Source: Mycobacterium sp. 852002-51961_SCH5331710
Lineage (GTDB): Bacteria > Actinomycetota > Actinomycetes > Mycobacteriales > Mycobacteriaceae
Assembly: GCF_001665535.1 (NCBI RefSeq)
Contig: NZ_LZSQ01000100.1
Location: 124,001-188,000 of the forward strand
DNA length: 64,000 nucleotides
Reading direction: 5' to 3'
The notes under the pieces are model-generated. The model ran no database searches. It was not told where the DNA came from and worked only from the letters and a program-made list of their open reading frames with translations. Shown here piece by piece: positions 43,943-51,767 of this stretch. The position numbers were made by a program, and so were the translations under genes. Each line of letters starts with the position of its first letter. Position 1 is the stretch's first letter.

Positions 43943-45318
43943 GGGCCGTTCCTCCCTTCCGGAGCGGTGGGCCCGGGAAGCGCGGCCTCCGCGGGCAGGG
44001 GCAATCCCGGCGGCGGTACCGCCGCTGCGTGCGCCGAGGGATCCGGGACGATCTGCACGGTGTTCCCCCGGGCGACCGGACCGAACAACAACTCCGTGGC
44101 GGCATTCGGCTCCGGTCCGAGCAGTTCGCTCAGCTGCGCACGCTCTTCGGGGCTGCCGACCGGGCCCACGTTGCCGCCGGGTGGCTGGTAGTTGCGCGGG
44201 TCGAGTTGTCGCGGCAGCACCGGCGGGTCCGCAGTCAGCGGGGCGGTGCGACAGCTCGGCCCCTCCAGGGCGCCATAGCGCGGACAGTCCTGACGGGTGT
44301 ACATCCGGTTCGGGGTGAGGACCAACATGAACTTGCCGACCGCCATCTTCTTGTCCTCATGCCACACGTGGTCGAAGAAGCGGTTCGTGACGTCGTTGAT
44401 CCGGGTGACGATCGGCGCGAAAGCGCCTGCACCGTCGGCCATCACGCCCATCACCGGCGACAACTGGGTGGTGATCACGATCATCCGGTCGGTGTTGTTC
44501 TCGAAGGCCGTGCCCACTTCGCCGAAAGTGGCGTGTCCTGCCGACAGGAAGTGGGCAAGGTCCTGACGCTTCTCAGCGAAGGTCTGCATGGGCACGACCG
44601 CACTGTGCACCGCGTCCAGCAGGTCCGGTGAGCTGGTCTGCAGACCCTGCAGCGTCTCGGACAGCACCGAGAGCGTGGCCTCGGTGCCGTCGTCGGCCAT
44701 CACGCGGTTGAGCTGGTCGACGATGCGGTTGGCCCCGCTGCCGGCACGTTCGAGTTCGTCACCCCGACCGCTGGTCGCCTCGGCGACGGCGGACAGTACG
44801 CCGACCGAGTCGGTGGACCCGGGCCGTCCCGCGGCGGCGAGCACCTCACGCAGTTTCGACAGCGCGGTCTGGAACTGGACGGTGGCCAGGCTGTCGTCCT
44901 GGTGGATCTGCGCGCCCGACCTCAATGCGGGGCCGGAACCGTTGTCCACCAATTGGATCGACGACACCGCAAAGACGTTGCCGGGAACGACACGTGCGGT
45001 GACCGTGGCCGGGATCGCGTGCGCGAAATGCGGGTCCAGGCTGAGGTCGACCTCGTTGTCGCCACCGTCGATGCTCGGGGTGACGCCTTCGACGGTGCCG
45101 ACCAGGGCACCGCGAAACTTGACATCGGACCCCTTCGGCAGGCCGTCTCCGACATTGGCGAGCAGGGCAACCACTTCGACCCGGTTCGAGAACACCCCTT
45201 CGGATTTGGCGATCGCCGCGGCCGCCAACAGCACGGTGCCGAGCAACAGTGCGAGTCCACGCAGCAGCAGCCGCGAGTCCGATACGGGTTTGGCCGCGGA
45301 TTCGAAACTCTGCGCCAT
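43939..45318 (-). CDS. mceA: MceA-type Mce transporter subunit
   Basis: A 459-residue Mce protein. A transmembrane helix is near 18-38, the MCE domain near 42-125 (VGDGLPKGSDVKFRGALVGTV), a helical region extends to about 320, and a long Pro-rich C-terminal extension follows (PPVLPRQLDPRNYQPPGGN, ending PLPAEAALPGPTAPE). It starts two bases after the yrbEB stop. The longer open frame upstream of ATG 45318 is the shadow of yrbEB. Confidence 0.88.
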   Translation of the reverse strand: MAQSFESAAKPVSDSRLLLRGLALLLGTVLLAAAAIAKSEGVFSNRVEVVALLANVGDGLPKGSDVKFRGALVGTVEGVTPSIDGGDNEVDLSLDPHFAHAIPATVTARVVPGNVFAVSSIQLVDNGSGPALRSGAQIHQDDSLATVQFQTALSKLREVLAAAGRPGSTDSVGVLSAVAEATSGRGDELERAGSGANRIVDQLNRVMADDGTEATLSVLSETLQGLQTSSPDLLDAVHSAVVPMQTFAEKRQDLAHFLSAGHATFGEVGTAFENNTDRMIVITTQLSPVMGVMADGAGAFAPIVTRINDVTNRFFDHVWHEDKKMAVGKFMLVLTPNRMYTRQDCPRYGALEGPSCRTAPLTADPPVLPRQLDPRNYQPPGGNVGPVGSPEERAQLSELLGPEPNAATELLFGPVARGNTVQIVPDPSAHAAAVPPPGLPLPAEAALPGPTAPEGRNGP

Positions 45319-45320
45319 CG

Positions 45321-46175
45321 TCAGCCTCCGAGCCTTGCGCCCGAGCCGATTCCCCACAACCCGATGGTGAGAAGGAGGTTGGCGATGATCATGACCGAGA
45401 TGCTGGCGCGCATCGCGCGGCCTGCGGCGATGCCGACGCCTTGCGGTCCACCGGCGGCGAAGTAACCGTAGTAGCACTGGATGGTGGAGGTGATGATCAC
45501 GAAGGCGATCGCCTTGATGACCGAGTACACGATGTCCTGGCCGGTGAGCACCAGCCGGAAGTAATGCTCGAAGGATCCGGCCGACAGACCGCCCGCGAAC
45601 GTCACGATGCTCTGCACCGCCGCGTAGTTGACGACCAGGCACAGGATGTAGAGCGGAATGATCGCCACCACGGAGGCAAGAAGGCGGGTGCTGACGAGGT
45701 ACGGCAGCGGACGGATCGCCAGCGACTCGATCGCGTCGATCTCCTCGGAGATCCGCATCGAGCCGAGCTGCGCGGTGAATCTGCAGCCGGCCTGCGCTGC
45801 GAACGCCAGCGCCGCCATCACCGGTGCGAGCTCCCGGGTCGACACCGTCGAAGACAGCAGTCCCGCAGCGGGTTCCATGCCCAGCAGGTGCAACGCCTGG
45901 TAGCCCTCGATGCCCACGATCGCACCCGCTGTCGCACCGAGAAGGATGATCACCCATGCGGTGCCGCCGCCGACGACGATCGATCCGTTACCCCATGTGA
46001 CGTCGGACAGAATGGTCAGGAAGGCCTTGCGGTACCGGGTCACCGCCAACGGGAACCCGGCGACCGCGCGGCTGAAGAAGGTCAGCATGTGGCCCAGTCG
46101 CACGCCGAGGCCGGCAACCGACGTGGACGCGGTGAGGATCGGCCGAACGCCCTTCGGGTAGTACGGCGCCGCCAT
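45321..46175 (-). CDS. yrbEB: YrbEB/MlaE-family permease
   Basis: A 284-residue permease of the MlaE type with about five transmembrane helices. The cytoplasmic motif RISEEIDAIESLAIRPLPYLV (near 150) is the EExDALxxLGI signature that contacts the MceG ATPase. No mceG is in this window; mycobacteria share one encoded elsewhere. Its ATG overlaps the yrbEA TGA by one base (TGATG), and it pairs with YrbEA as the inner-membrane channel. Confidence 0.9.
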   Translation of the reverse strand: MAAPYYPKGVRPILTASTSVAGLGVRLGHMLTFFSRAVAGFPLAVTRYRKAFLTILSDVTWGNGSIVVGGGTAWVIILLGATAGAIVGIEGYQALHLLGMEPAAGLLSSTVSTRELAPVMAALAFAAQAGCRFTAQLGSMRISEEIDAIESLAIRPLPYLVSTRLLASVVAIIPLYILCLVVNYAAVQSIVTFAGGLSAGSFEHYFRLVLTGQDIVYSVIKAIAFVIITSTIQCYYGYFAAGGPQGVGIAAGRAMRASISVMIIANLLLTIGLWGIGSGARLGG

Positions 46176-47026
46176 CAGAGCGCTGCCTTGGGGAAGAGCA
46201 GCACATACATCTGGGTGAACACCACGTTGGTGATCATCAGCAGGAGGATGGACGCGACGACGGTGGCGTTCACCGAGTTCGCCACGCCCGCGGGCCCGCC
46301 CTTGGTGGTCAATCCCTTGTCGCAGGCAACGATCGCGACGATGGCGGCGAACACCACCGCCTTGATCATGGTCAGGACGAGGTCGCCAACCGTCGCGAAC
46401 GACGCGAAGGTCATCACGAAACTGCCCGGCGCGCCGTTCTGCGCGAAGGTGTTGAACAGGTAGCCGGCAAGGAAGCCGATGAAGCACACCAGCCCGGTCA
46501 GCGCGACGCCGACGACGATGGATGCCGCCAGTCGCGGGACGACGAGCCGGCGCACCGCCGAGATGCCGAGCACCTCAAGGGCATCCACCTCTTCACGAAT
46601 GGTGCGCGATCCGAGGTCGGCGCAGATCGCCGAACCCACCGCCGATGCCATCAGCAGGGCGGCCACCAACGGCGCGCCCTGACGGATCACCGCCAGACCG
46701 CTGGCGGCACCGGCCAGCGAGGTGGCGCCGACCTGGCCGGCCAGCAGGGCGAATTGGATTTGCAGCGTCACCCCGATCGGGATCGCCACGCACATCGTGG
46801 GCAGCATCGCCGTCGACGCCATGAACGCCGCCTGTTCGACGAACTCCCAGAACGGGAACCGCCACCTGACGATGTCGACGATGAGGTACCGGATTGCCTG
46901 CAGGCCCAGAATGCACTGACTACCAACGGTATTCAGCGCCGCGACGGGGTGACGCTGGACATAACCGCGCCCCCAGTCGCCGACCTCGCCGAGCGGGCTG
47001 GGGTACACCTGTCGCGGGGTCGTCAT
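46175..47026 (-). CDS. yrbEA: YrbEA/MlaE-family permease
   Basis: A 283-residue MlaE-type permease. About five membrane helices and the motif RTIREEVDALEVLGISAVRRLV (near 140) identify it. It is the first transporter gene of the operon and starts only 17 bases after an acyl-CoA dehydrogenase gene on the same strand, so it probably has no promoter of its own. The link suggests that the imported lipid is the substrate of the neighbouring beta-oxidation enzymes. Confidence 0.92.
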   Translation of the reverse strand: MTTPRQVYPSPLGEVGDWGRGYVQRHPVAALNTVGSQCILGLQAIRYLIVDIVRWRFPFWEFVEQAAFMASTAMLPTMCVAIPIGVTLQIQFALLAGQVGATSLAGAASGLAVIRQGAPLVAALLMASAVGSAICADLGSRTIREEVDALEVLGISAVRRLVVPRLAASIVVGVALTGLVCFIGFLAGYLFNTFAQNGAPGSFVMTFASFATVGDLVLTMIKAVVFAAIVAIVACDKGLTTKGGPAGVANSVNATVVASILLLMITNVVFTQMYVLLFPKAAL

Positions 47027-47043
47027 CCCGCACTCACCAGCCG

Positions 47044-48246
47044 TCAGCCACGTGGTAGTCCGAGCGCCCGCTCTGCAATGACGTTACGCAATACCTCGTT
47101 GGTCCCTCCGGCGATGGTGAAAGCCCGTCCGTAGAGAAACGCATCTTGCCACCAACCACCGTCGCGCACATGCGAATCCGTCTCGATTCGAACACCGTCG
47201 TGACCCTGCAGCTGCAGACCGTATTCGTGCAACGCCAGGTTGATCTGACTGAACAGGATTTTCGACACCGGCGCGTCGGCCATGTCGGCGCCGCCGTGCA
47301 ACGCCCTGCTCTCGTTGTAGGCCGCGACCAACGAATTGACGTGTACGTCGGCGACGAACCCGCCGATCGCCTGGCGCACATCGCGGCGGTCGAGTGCAGA
47401 GCCTCCTTCGGCACGGTCGGCGGCGCCGGACGTATCGGGCAGGGTGCCCGCCAAGCGGACGAGCCGCTGCAGCGCTCCGAACAGCGACGCCCCACTCCCC
47501 GCGCCTGCGCGCTCGTGCACCAGGCTGGCGGTCGTCACGGCCCAGCCCTGATCGACCTCGCCGATCACATGCTCCACCGGAACGCGCACGCCGTCGAGAA
47601 AGACCTCGTTGAAGTCCGACGTTCCGGTGATCTCGCGCAGCGGCCGTACCGTGACGCCCGGCAGCGACATGTCCAGAGCGAAGGCCGTGATGCCCGCGTG
47701 CTTGGGAACGTCGGGATTGGTGCGGGCCAGCAAATAACCCCAATCGGCGTGCTGGCCGTTGGTGGTCCACACCTTCTGACCGTCGATGACGAAGGCGTCG
47801 CCATCGCGACGTGCGCGGGTGCGCAGGCCCGCGAGGTCGCTGCCGGCATCGGGCTCGCTGAACAGCTGGCACCAGATGTGCTCCCCCGACCGGATCCGGG
47901 GCAAAAAGTAATCCTTTTGCTCGGTGGTCCCTGAGTCGATGATCGCCGCCGCCGCGAGCATCCCGCCGCCCACCGGGCCAGGCGCGTTTACACGGATCAA
48001 CTCGTCGATTACGACCGATTCGTGCAGCGGATGCGGATCGGGCAGACCACCGTACTCGACCGGCCAGTTCACTCCCAGCATTTGCTCAGAGAACAATCGC
48101 GCCGTCCACTCCCGAAGTTTGGGAATGTCGTGCGCTTCCGGCGCCCGAACGCCGGTTCGACCATGTCGAGGCGGTTGACATCGGGCGGCCAAGGCACGCA
48201 CCCGCTCCCGCAGCAAGTCGAGGTGCGTGTCCTGTTCGAGGTGCAA
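47044..48246 (-). CDS. Acyl-CoA dehydrogenase, subunit resembling fused C-half
   Basis: A 400-residue ACAD. It has CQLFSEPDAGSDLAG, DGQKVWTTNGQHADW and the tail IAGGTNEVLRNVIAERALGL, matching the second half of the fused ACAD (19573-21738). Heteromeric ACADs of steroid catabolism use one such subunit with one of the HGGIGFTWEH type; that partner is the divergent gene at 48365. A TTG start at 48246 with GAGAGGGG six bases upstream is used. It heads the yrbE-mce operon and lies next to shared element F. Confidence 0.85.
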   Translation of the reverse strand: MHLEQDTHLDLLRERVRALAARCQPPRHGRTGVRAPEAHDIPKLREWTARLFSEQMLGVNWPVEYGGLPDPHPLHESVVIDELIRVNAPGPVGGGMLAAAAIIDSGTTEQKDYFLPRIRSGEHIWCQLFSEPDAGSDLAGLRTRARRDGDAFVIDGQKVWTTNGQHADWGYLLARTNPDVPKHAGITAFALDMSLPGVTVRPLREITGTSDFNEVFLDGVRVPVEHVIGEVDQGWAVTTASLVHERAGAGSGASLFGALQRLVRLAGTLPDTSGAADRAEGGSALDRRDVRQAIGGFVADVHVNSLVAAYNESRALHGGADMADAPVSKILFSQINLALHEYGLQLQGHDGVRIETDSHVRDGGWWQDAFLYGRAFTIAGGTNEVLRNVIAERALGLPRG

Positions 48247-48286
48247 ATCAACCCCTCTCCCTTGAATGGCCGAACCAGCAATCGAG

Positions 48287-48301
48287 CTTAATCAGTATCC
48301 T
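48287..48301 (+). promoter_or_regulatory. Shared FadR-like element, site F (ACAD pair and mce)
   Basis: CTTAATCAGTATCCT in the divergent region between the two ACAD genes. TATCCT (48296-48301) is a plausible -10 for the rightward gene. As the only intergenic region upstream of the 47044 gene, it may also control the ACAD-yrbE-mce operon on the other strand. Core GTATCC is one base from the FadR pattern. Confidence 0.55.
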
Positions 48302-48364
48302 GTATCTTGTGAAGGCTTTTCCAGATCCGGTCCTTCCGTCACCGATCAGAGCCGAGGAGACGCC

Positions 48365-49489
48365 GTGAATTTCGATCTCACCGACGAGCAACGGGGGCTG
48401 ATCGAGGTCACCCGCGAGTTGCTGGAACGACAGGCGTCGGTTGCCGCGGCCCGGGCGTTGATCGATGGACCGGCGGGCTACGACGGCCAGTTGTGGCGTA
48501 AGGGGGCCGAGCTCGGATGGCCCGCGCTGGCCATTCCCGAAGAGGACGGGGGCCTCGGCCAGCAGGTCATCGAATGGGCTTTGGTGGCAGTCGAATTGGG
48601 ACGCGGATTGGCGAGCACCCCCTTCCTGCCGACGGCCGTGGTCGCTGACGCCGTCACCCGCTCGACCGTGGACGGTCGCGCCGAGCTGTTGTCGGGACTG
48701 GCCTCGGGTGCGCGAACGGGAGCCTGGGCCTTCGCCGAGGTGGGACGGCCCTGGTCGGTGGCGGGTATCCAGACCACTGCAGCACGGGACGGCTCCGGGT
48801 ATGTGCTCGATGGCGCGAAGGCGTCGGCCCAGGACGCCGATTCGGCCGCCATTCTTCTGGTCGACGCCATGCTCGACGGGCATGCGGCACGTTTCCTGGT
48901 GCCCGCCGACGCGACCGGCGTGAAGATCGAGCGACAACACACACTCGACGTGACCCGCCGGTTCTGCGACATCGTGCTCGACGGCGTGAGGCTGGACGGC
49001 GCGGCGATGCTCGCCGAAGGCGCGGCCGCGGAGGAGTCCATCGCCCGTTCGTGCCAGCTCGCGGCGGTGCTGACTTGCGCCGAGTTGGTCGGGATCGGTG
49101 AGCGCCTGCTCGAGCTCACGGTGACCTACGTGAAGGAGCGGGAGCAGTTCGGTAGGGCGGTCGGCAGCTTCCAGGCCGTCAAACACAAGTGCGCGGACAT
49201 GCGGATCTGGAGTCAATCCTGTGCCGCGGCAACGTACTTCGCCGCGATGGCCGTCGACAGCGACCACCACGACAGCGCGCACGCCGCGAGCGTGGCCAAG
49301 GCGTACGTCTCCGAAGCGGTGAATCGCCTTGCCGGCGAGGCATTGCAGCTGCACGGCGGCATCGGCTTCACCTGGGAGCACGACCTGCACCTGTATCTGC
49401 GCCGAGCGCGGGTGGGCGCAGCGCTCTACGGAGACGCCGACCACCACCGCGAACAGCTGTTCCGTGCGCAGGTGCTGGCTTCTGCCTGA
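48365..49489 (+). CDS. Acyl-CoA dehydrogenase, subunit resembling fused N-half
   Basis: A 374-residue ACAD. It opens MNFDLTDEQRGLIEVTRELL, has VKEREQFGRAVGSFQAVKHK near 245, and ends with LHGGIGFTWEHDLHLYLRRA. These motifs match the first half of the fused ACAD. With the divergent gene product it most likely forms an alpha2beta2 flavoenzyme. The GTG at 48365 has GAGGAG seven bases upstream; the open frame extends 33 codons further but includes the promoter. Confidence 0.86.
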   Translation: MNFDLTDEQRGLIEVTRELLERQASVAAARALIDGPAGYDGQLWRKGAELGWPALAIPEEDGGLGQQVIEWALVAVELGRGLASTPFLPTAVVADAVTRSTVDGRAELLSGLASGARTGAWAFAEVGRPWSVAGIQTTAARDGSGYVLDGAKASAQDADSAAILLVDAMLDGHAARFLVPADATGVKIERQHTLDVTRRFCDIVLDGVRLDGAAMLAEGAAAEESIARSCQLAAVLTCAELVGIGERLLELTVTYVKEREQFGRAVGSFQAVKHKCADMRIWSQSCAAATYFAAMAVDSDHHDSAHAASVAKAYVSEAVNRLAGEALQLHGGIGFTWEHDLHLYLRRARVGAALYGDADHHREQLFRAQVLASA

Positions 49490-49511
49490 CGGGCCTGCAC
49501 CTGGCGATCGC

Positions 49512-50720
49512 TCAGCGATTCCAGCTCAGTTGTAGCGAGTCCAGCCCGAATACCTGCCCGGCGTGCTCGATGGGTGGTTCGGCGACCCGATAGTCGGGGA
49601 TGCGGGCGTGCCACTCCTGGAGGAACACCGTCATCTCCTGGCGCGCCAGGTGGGAACCCAGGCAGCGGTGCGGACCTGCACCGAACGAGATGTGTCGGGT
49701 GATGCCGCGGCCGAGGTCGACCTCGCGGGCTCGGGGAAACACCGTCTCGTCACGGCATGCGGCGGCCAGCGGAAACGAGGCCATGTCGCCGGCCTTGACC
49801 GGACAGCCGTGAAACTCCATGTCGCGGGTGGCTTTTCGGGCGGTCTGCACGATCGGATAGACCCGCAGCAACTCCTCGATTGCCTGCGGAACGAGCTCGG
49901 GCTCGGCCACGATGCGAGCGCGGTCGTCGGGATGGGTGGCCAGGTGCAGCATCGCGTAGGACAGCTGACTTGCCACGGTGTCCAGACCCGCCATGAACAA
50001 CAGCAGCAGGCAGTTGAGCAGGTCACCGTCGCTGACCGGCTCACCGTCGATCGTCCACCCGAGGGCTGCGCTGACGATGTCGTGGGCACGGGGATCCGGG
50101 TCGGCGCGGCGCTGGTCGATCAGCGTCTGGAAGTAGCCGACCACCTGGGTCATGCCTTCCACCCGGATGGCCATGGCTTCGTCGCCGGTGCCGGACTGGT
50201 GCAGCATCTTGTCCTCCCAGTCGAGGAACTCGTCCAGACGCTCGATCGGCATGCCCATGATGTTGAGGAAGATGTGCGACGGAAACACCCTGGCCGCCTG
50301 CGTGACGAACTCGCAGGCGCCGTCGGCCGAGATGCGCTCGATGAGTTCTGCTGCCAGCCTGCGGTGTTCGTCGCGCAGTCCCTTGACCCTGCCGGGCGAG
50401 AAGTATTCGGCAAGCACCTGTCGCCATTTGGCGTGCTGCGGCGGATCGACCATCACCGGGATCCACTGGTAGGGCGGATCGGGATCGGTCGGCACGATCA
50501 CGCTGCTCGACCACATCTCCGGGTGCTGCAATCCCTCGAGGATGGCGGCGTAGTCGGTGAACATCCAGTAACCGGCCTCGCCCTCGGTGTTGCGGAACAC
50601 CGGGCGCATGTGGTCTTGGCGCGAATCGATGCTGGAGAATCCCGTCAAGGCCGGTCCGGCGAGCGCGGCCAGCTCGAACGTGTCCACCGGACACTGCCCA
50701 ACCTGCTGTTCAGCCGTCAC
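49512..50720 (-). CDS. Cytochrome P450
   Basis: A 402-residue P450. The heme loop is FGAGPHRCLGSHLARQE with the Cys near 349, the I-helix has FMAGLDTVASQ (the acid-alcohol pair is Asp-Thr), and EELLR gives ExxR. It differs clearly from the P450 at 25251. Convergent with the ACAD gene 22 bases away, it is separated from the upstream VIT gene by 232 bases. It probably hydroxylates a hydrophobic substrate or intermediate; redox partners are not encoded nearby. Confidence 0.9.
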   Translation of the reverse strand: MTAEQQVGQCPVDTFELAALAGPALTGFSSIDSRQDHMRPVFRNTEGEAGYWMFTDYAAILEGLQHPEMWSSSVIVPTDPDPPYQWIPVMVDPPQHAKWRQVLAEYFSPGRVKGLRDEHRRLAAELIERISADGACEFVTQAARVFPSHIFLNIMGMPIERLDEFLDWEDKMLHQSGTGDEAMAIRVEGMTQVVGYFQTLIDQRRADPDPRAHDIVSAALGWTIDGEPVSDGDLLNCLLLLFMAGLDTVASQLSYAMLHLATHPDDRARIVAEPELVPQAIEELLRVYPIVQTARKATRDMEFHGCPVKAGDMASFPLAAACRDETVFPRAREVDLGRGITRHISFGAGPHRCLGSHLARQEMTVFLQEWHARIPDYRVAEPPIEHAGQVFGLDSLQLSWNR

Positions 50721-50770
50721 GTCGTGAACCTCTCGTCAATCGGCCGGCCGCGCATCGCCATGTTCAGTGG

Positions 50771-50840
50771 GCCTCGACCGCGTCGCCCACTTCCCCTGTC
50801 TACGAAGAGATTTTGCCAGGACAACCGGCCCGGTCGAGGC
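50771..50840. repeat. 10-base inverted repeat upstream of P450
   Basis: GCCTCGACCG (50771-50780) and CGGTCGAGGC (50831-50840) are perfect inverted copies with a 50-base spacer, in the gene-poor stretch 50721-50952. A further small stem (GTGGGC at 50767, GCCCAC at 50785) overlaps the first arm. Either could be a transcript-end or leader structure; chance is possible in GC-rich DNA. Confidence 0.35.
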
Positions 50841-50952
50841 GAGTCGCCGGGTGTGATCCTGGACTCCGGGGGATGCTCAAAACGTATTGGACGGTACCAA
50901 GGGTCTTGCGGCCGCGGGGGTAACTTGCACGCTTCGGAAGCGCCCGCCGCAC

Positions 50953-51666
50953 TCAGGTGACGGCCGTACCGACCAACAGTCCGACGACGTACGTGGCTGC
51001 GATGGCCACCGCCCCGAATGCGAGTTGTCGCAGCGAGGCGAACCACACGGGGCGCCTTGTGAAGCGCGCGGCCACACCGCCGGCGACAGCAAGGCCGATG
51101 CCGCCGCACGCCAGTCCGGCCCAGAGGGTTTCGAACCCGAGCAGGTACGGGATGAGCGGGATGATGGCGCCGACGGTGAACATCAGGAACGACGATCCGC
51201 CCGCGACCCAGGGCGAGGGCTTCTCGCGGGGGTCGACGCCCAACTCCTGGACGAGGTGGAAGTTCAAGGCGCGGCTCTCGTCTTGGTGAACCTCCTCGGT
51301 GGCTTTGGCCGCCGTCTCGCGGCTCATGCCCATGTCCATCAGCATCGCCACCAGCTCCGCCTTCTCGGCCGCAGGATGCTTGCGGAAGGCCCGCCGCTCC
51401 ACCAGCACCTCGGACTCGAGCTGCTCGTTGGCGGTGGTGACCGAGGTGTACTCCCCCAGCGCCATCGAGAAGGCACCGGCCAGCAGCCCGGCGACACCGC
51501 TGATGACGACGGTGTGGGCGCTGGCGGCCGCGGCGACACCGGCGATGAGTGCGGTATTGCTGACCAGACCGTCCATGGCCCCGAAGGTCGCGGCGCGCAG
51601 CCAGCCGCCGGTGACATTGGAGTGCCGGTGCGTCGAGGTGTGCGGCACTCCGGTCGGGGCGGTCAT
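50953..51666 (-). CDS. VIT1/CCC1-family membrane transporter
   Basis: A 237-residue VIT-family protein. The first helices contain FGAMDGLVSNTALIAGVAAA and GAFSMALGEYTSV, the family's conserved core. The cytoplasmic metal-binding helices (about 85-145) are rich in Glu and Met (KAELVAMLMDMGMS, ATEEVHQDES). Three more hydrophobic segments complete five helices. VIT proteins move Fe2+ or Mn2+ out of the cytoplasm. It seems unrelated to the catabolic genes around it. Confidence 0.88.
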   Translation of the reverse strand: MTAPTGVPHTSTHRHSNVTGGWLRAATFGAMDGLVSNTALIAGVAAAASAHTVVISGVAGLLAGAFSMALGEYTSVTTANEQLESEVLVERRAFRKHPAAEKAELVAMLMDMGMSRETAAKATEEVHQDESRALNFHLVQELGVDPREKPSPWVAGGSSFLMFTVGAIIPLIPYLLGFETLWAGLACGGIGLAVAGGVAARFTRRPVWFASLRQLAFGAVAIAATYVVGLLVGTAVT

Positions 51667-51767
51667 GACGACGATTCAACCCCTCCGGTTTGACCTGGTC
51701 TAGTCAGGATTGCCTGGGTTTGCCACATCACAGTTTGCGGAAGCGCGCAGAAGGCTACCGTCGAGTC

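Noticed and set aside
51701..51716. TAGTCAGGATTGCCT as a seventh shared promoter element before the ACOX-like gene
   Set aside because: Only the TA-TCAG-AT part matches. The GTATAC core is missing, so I did not count it.
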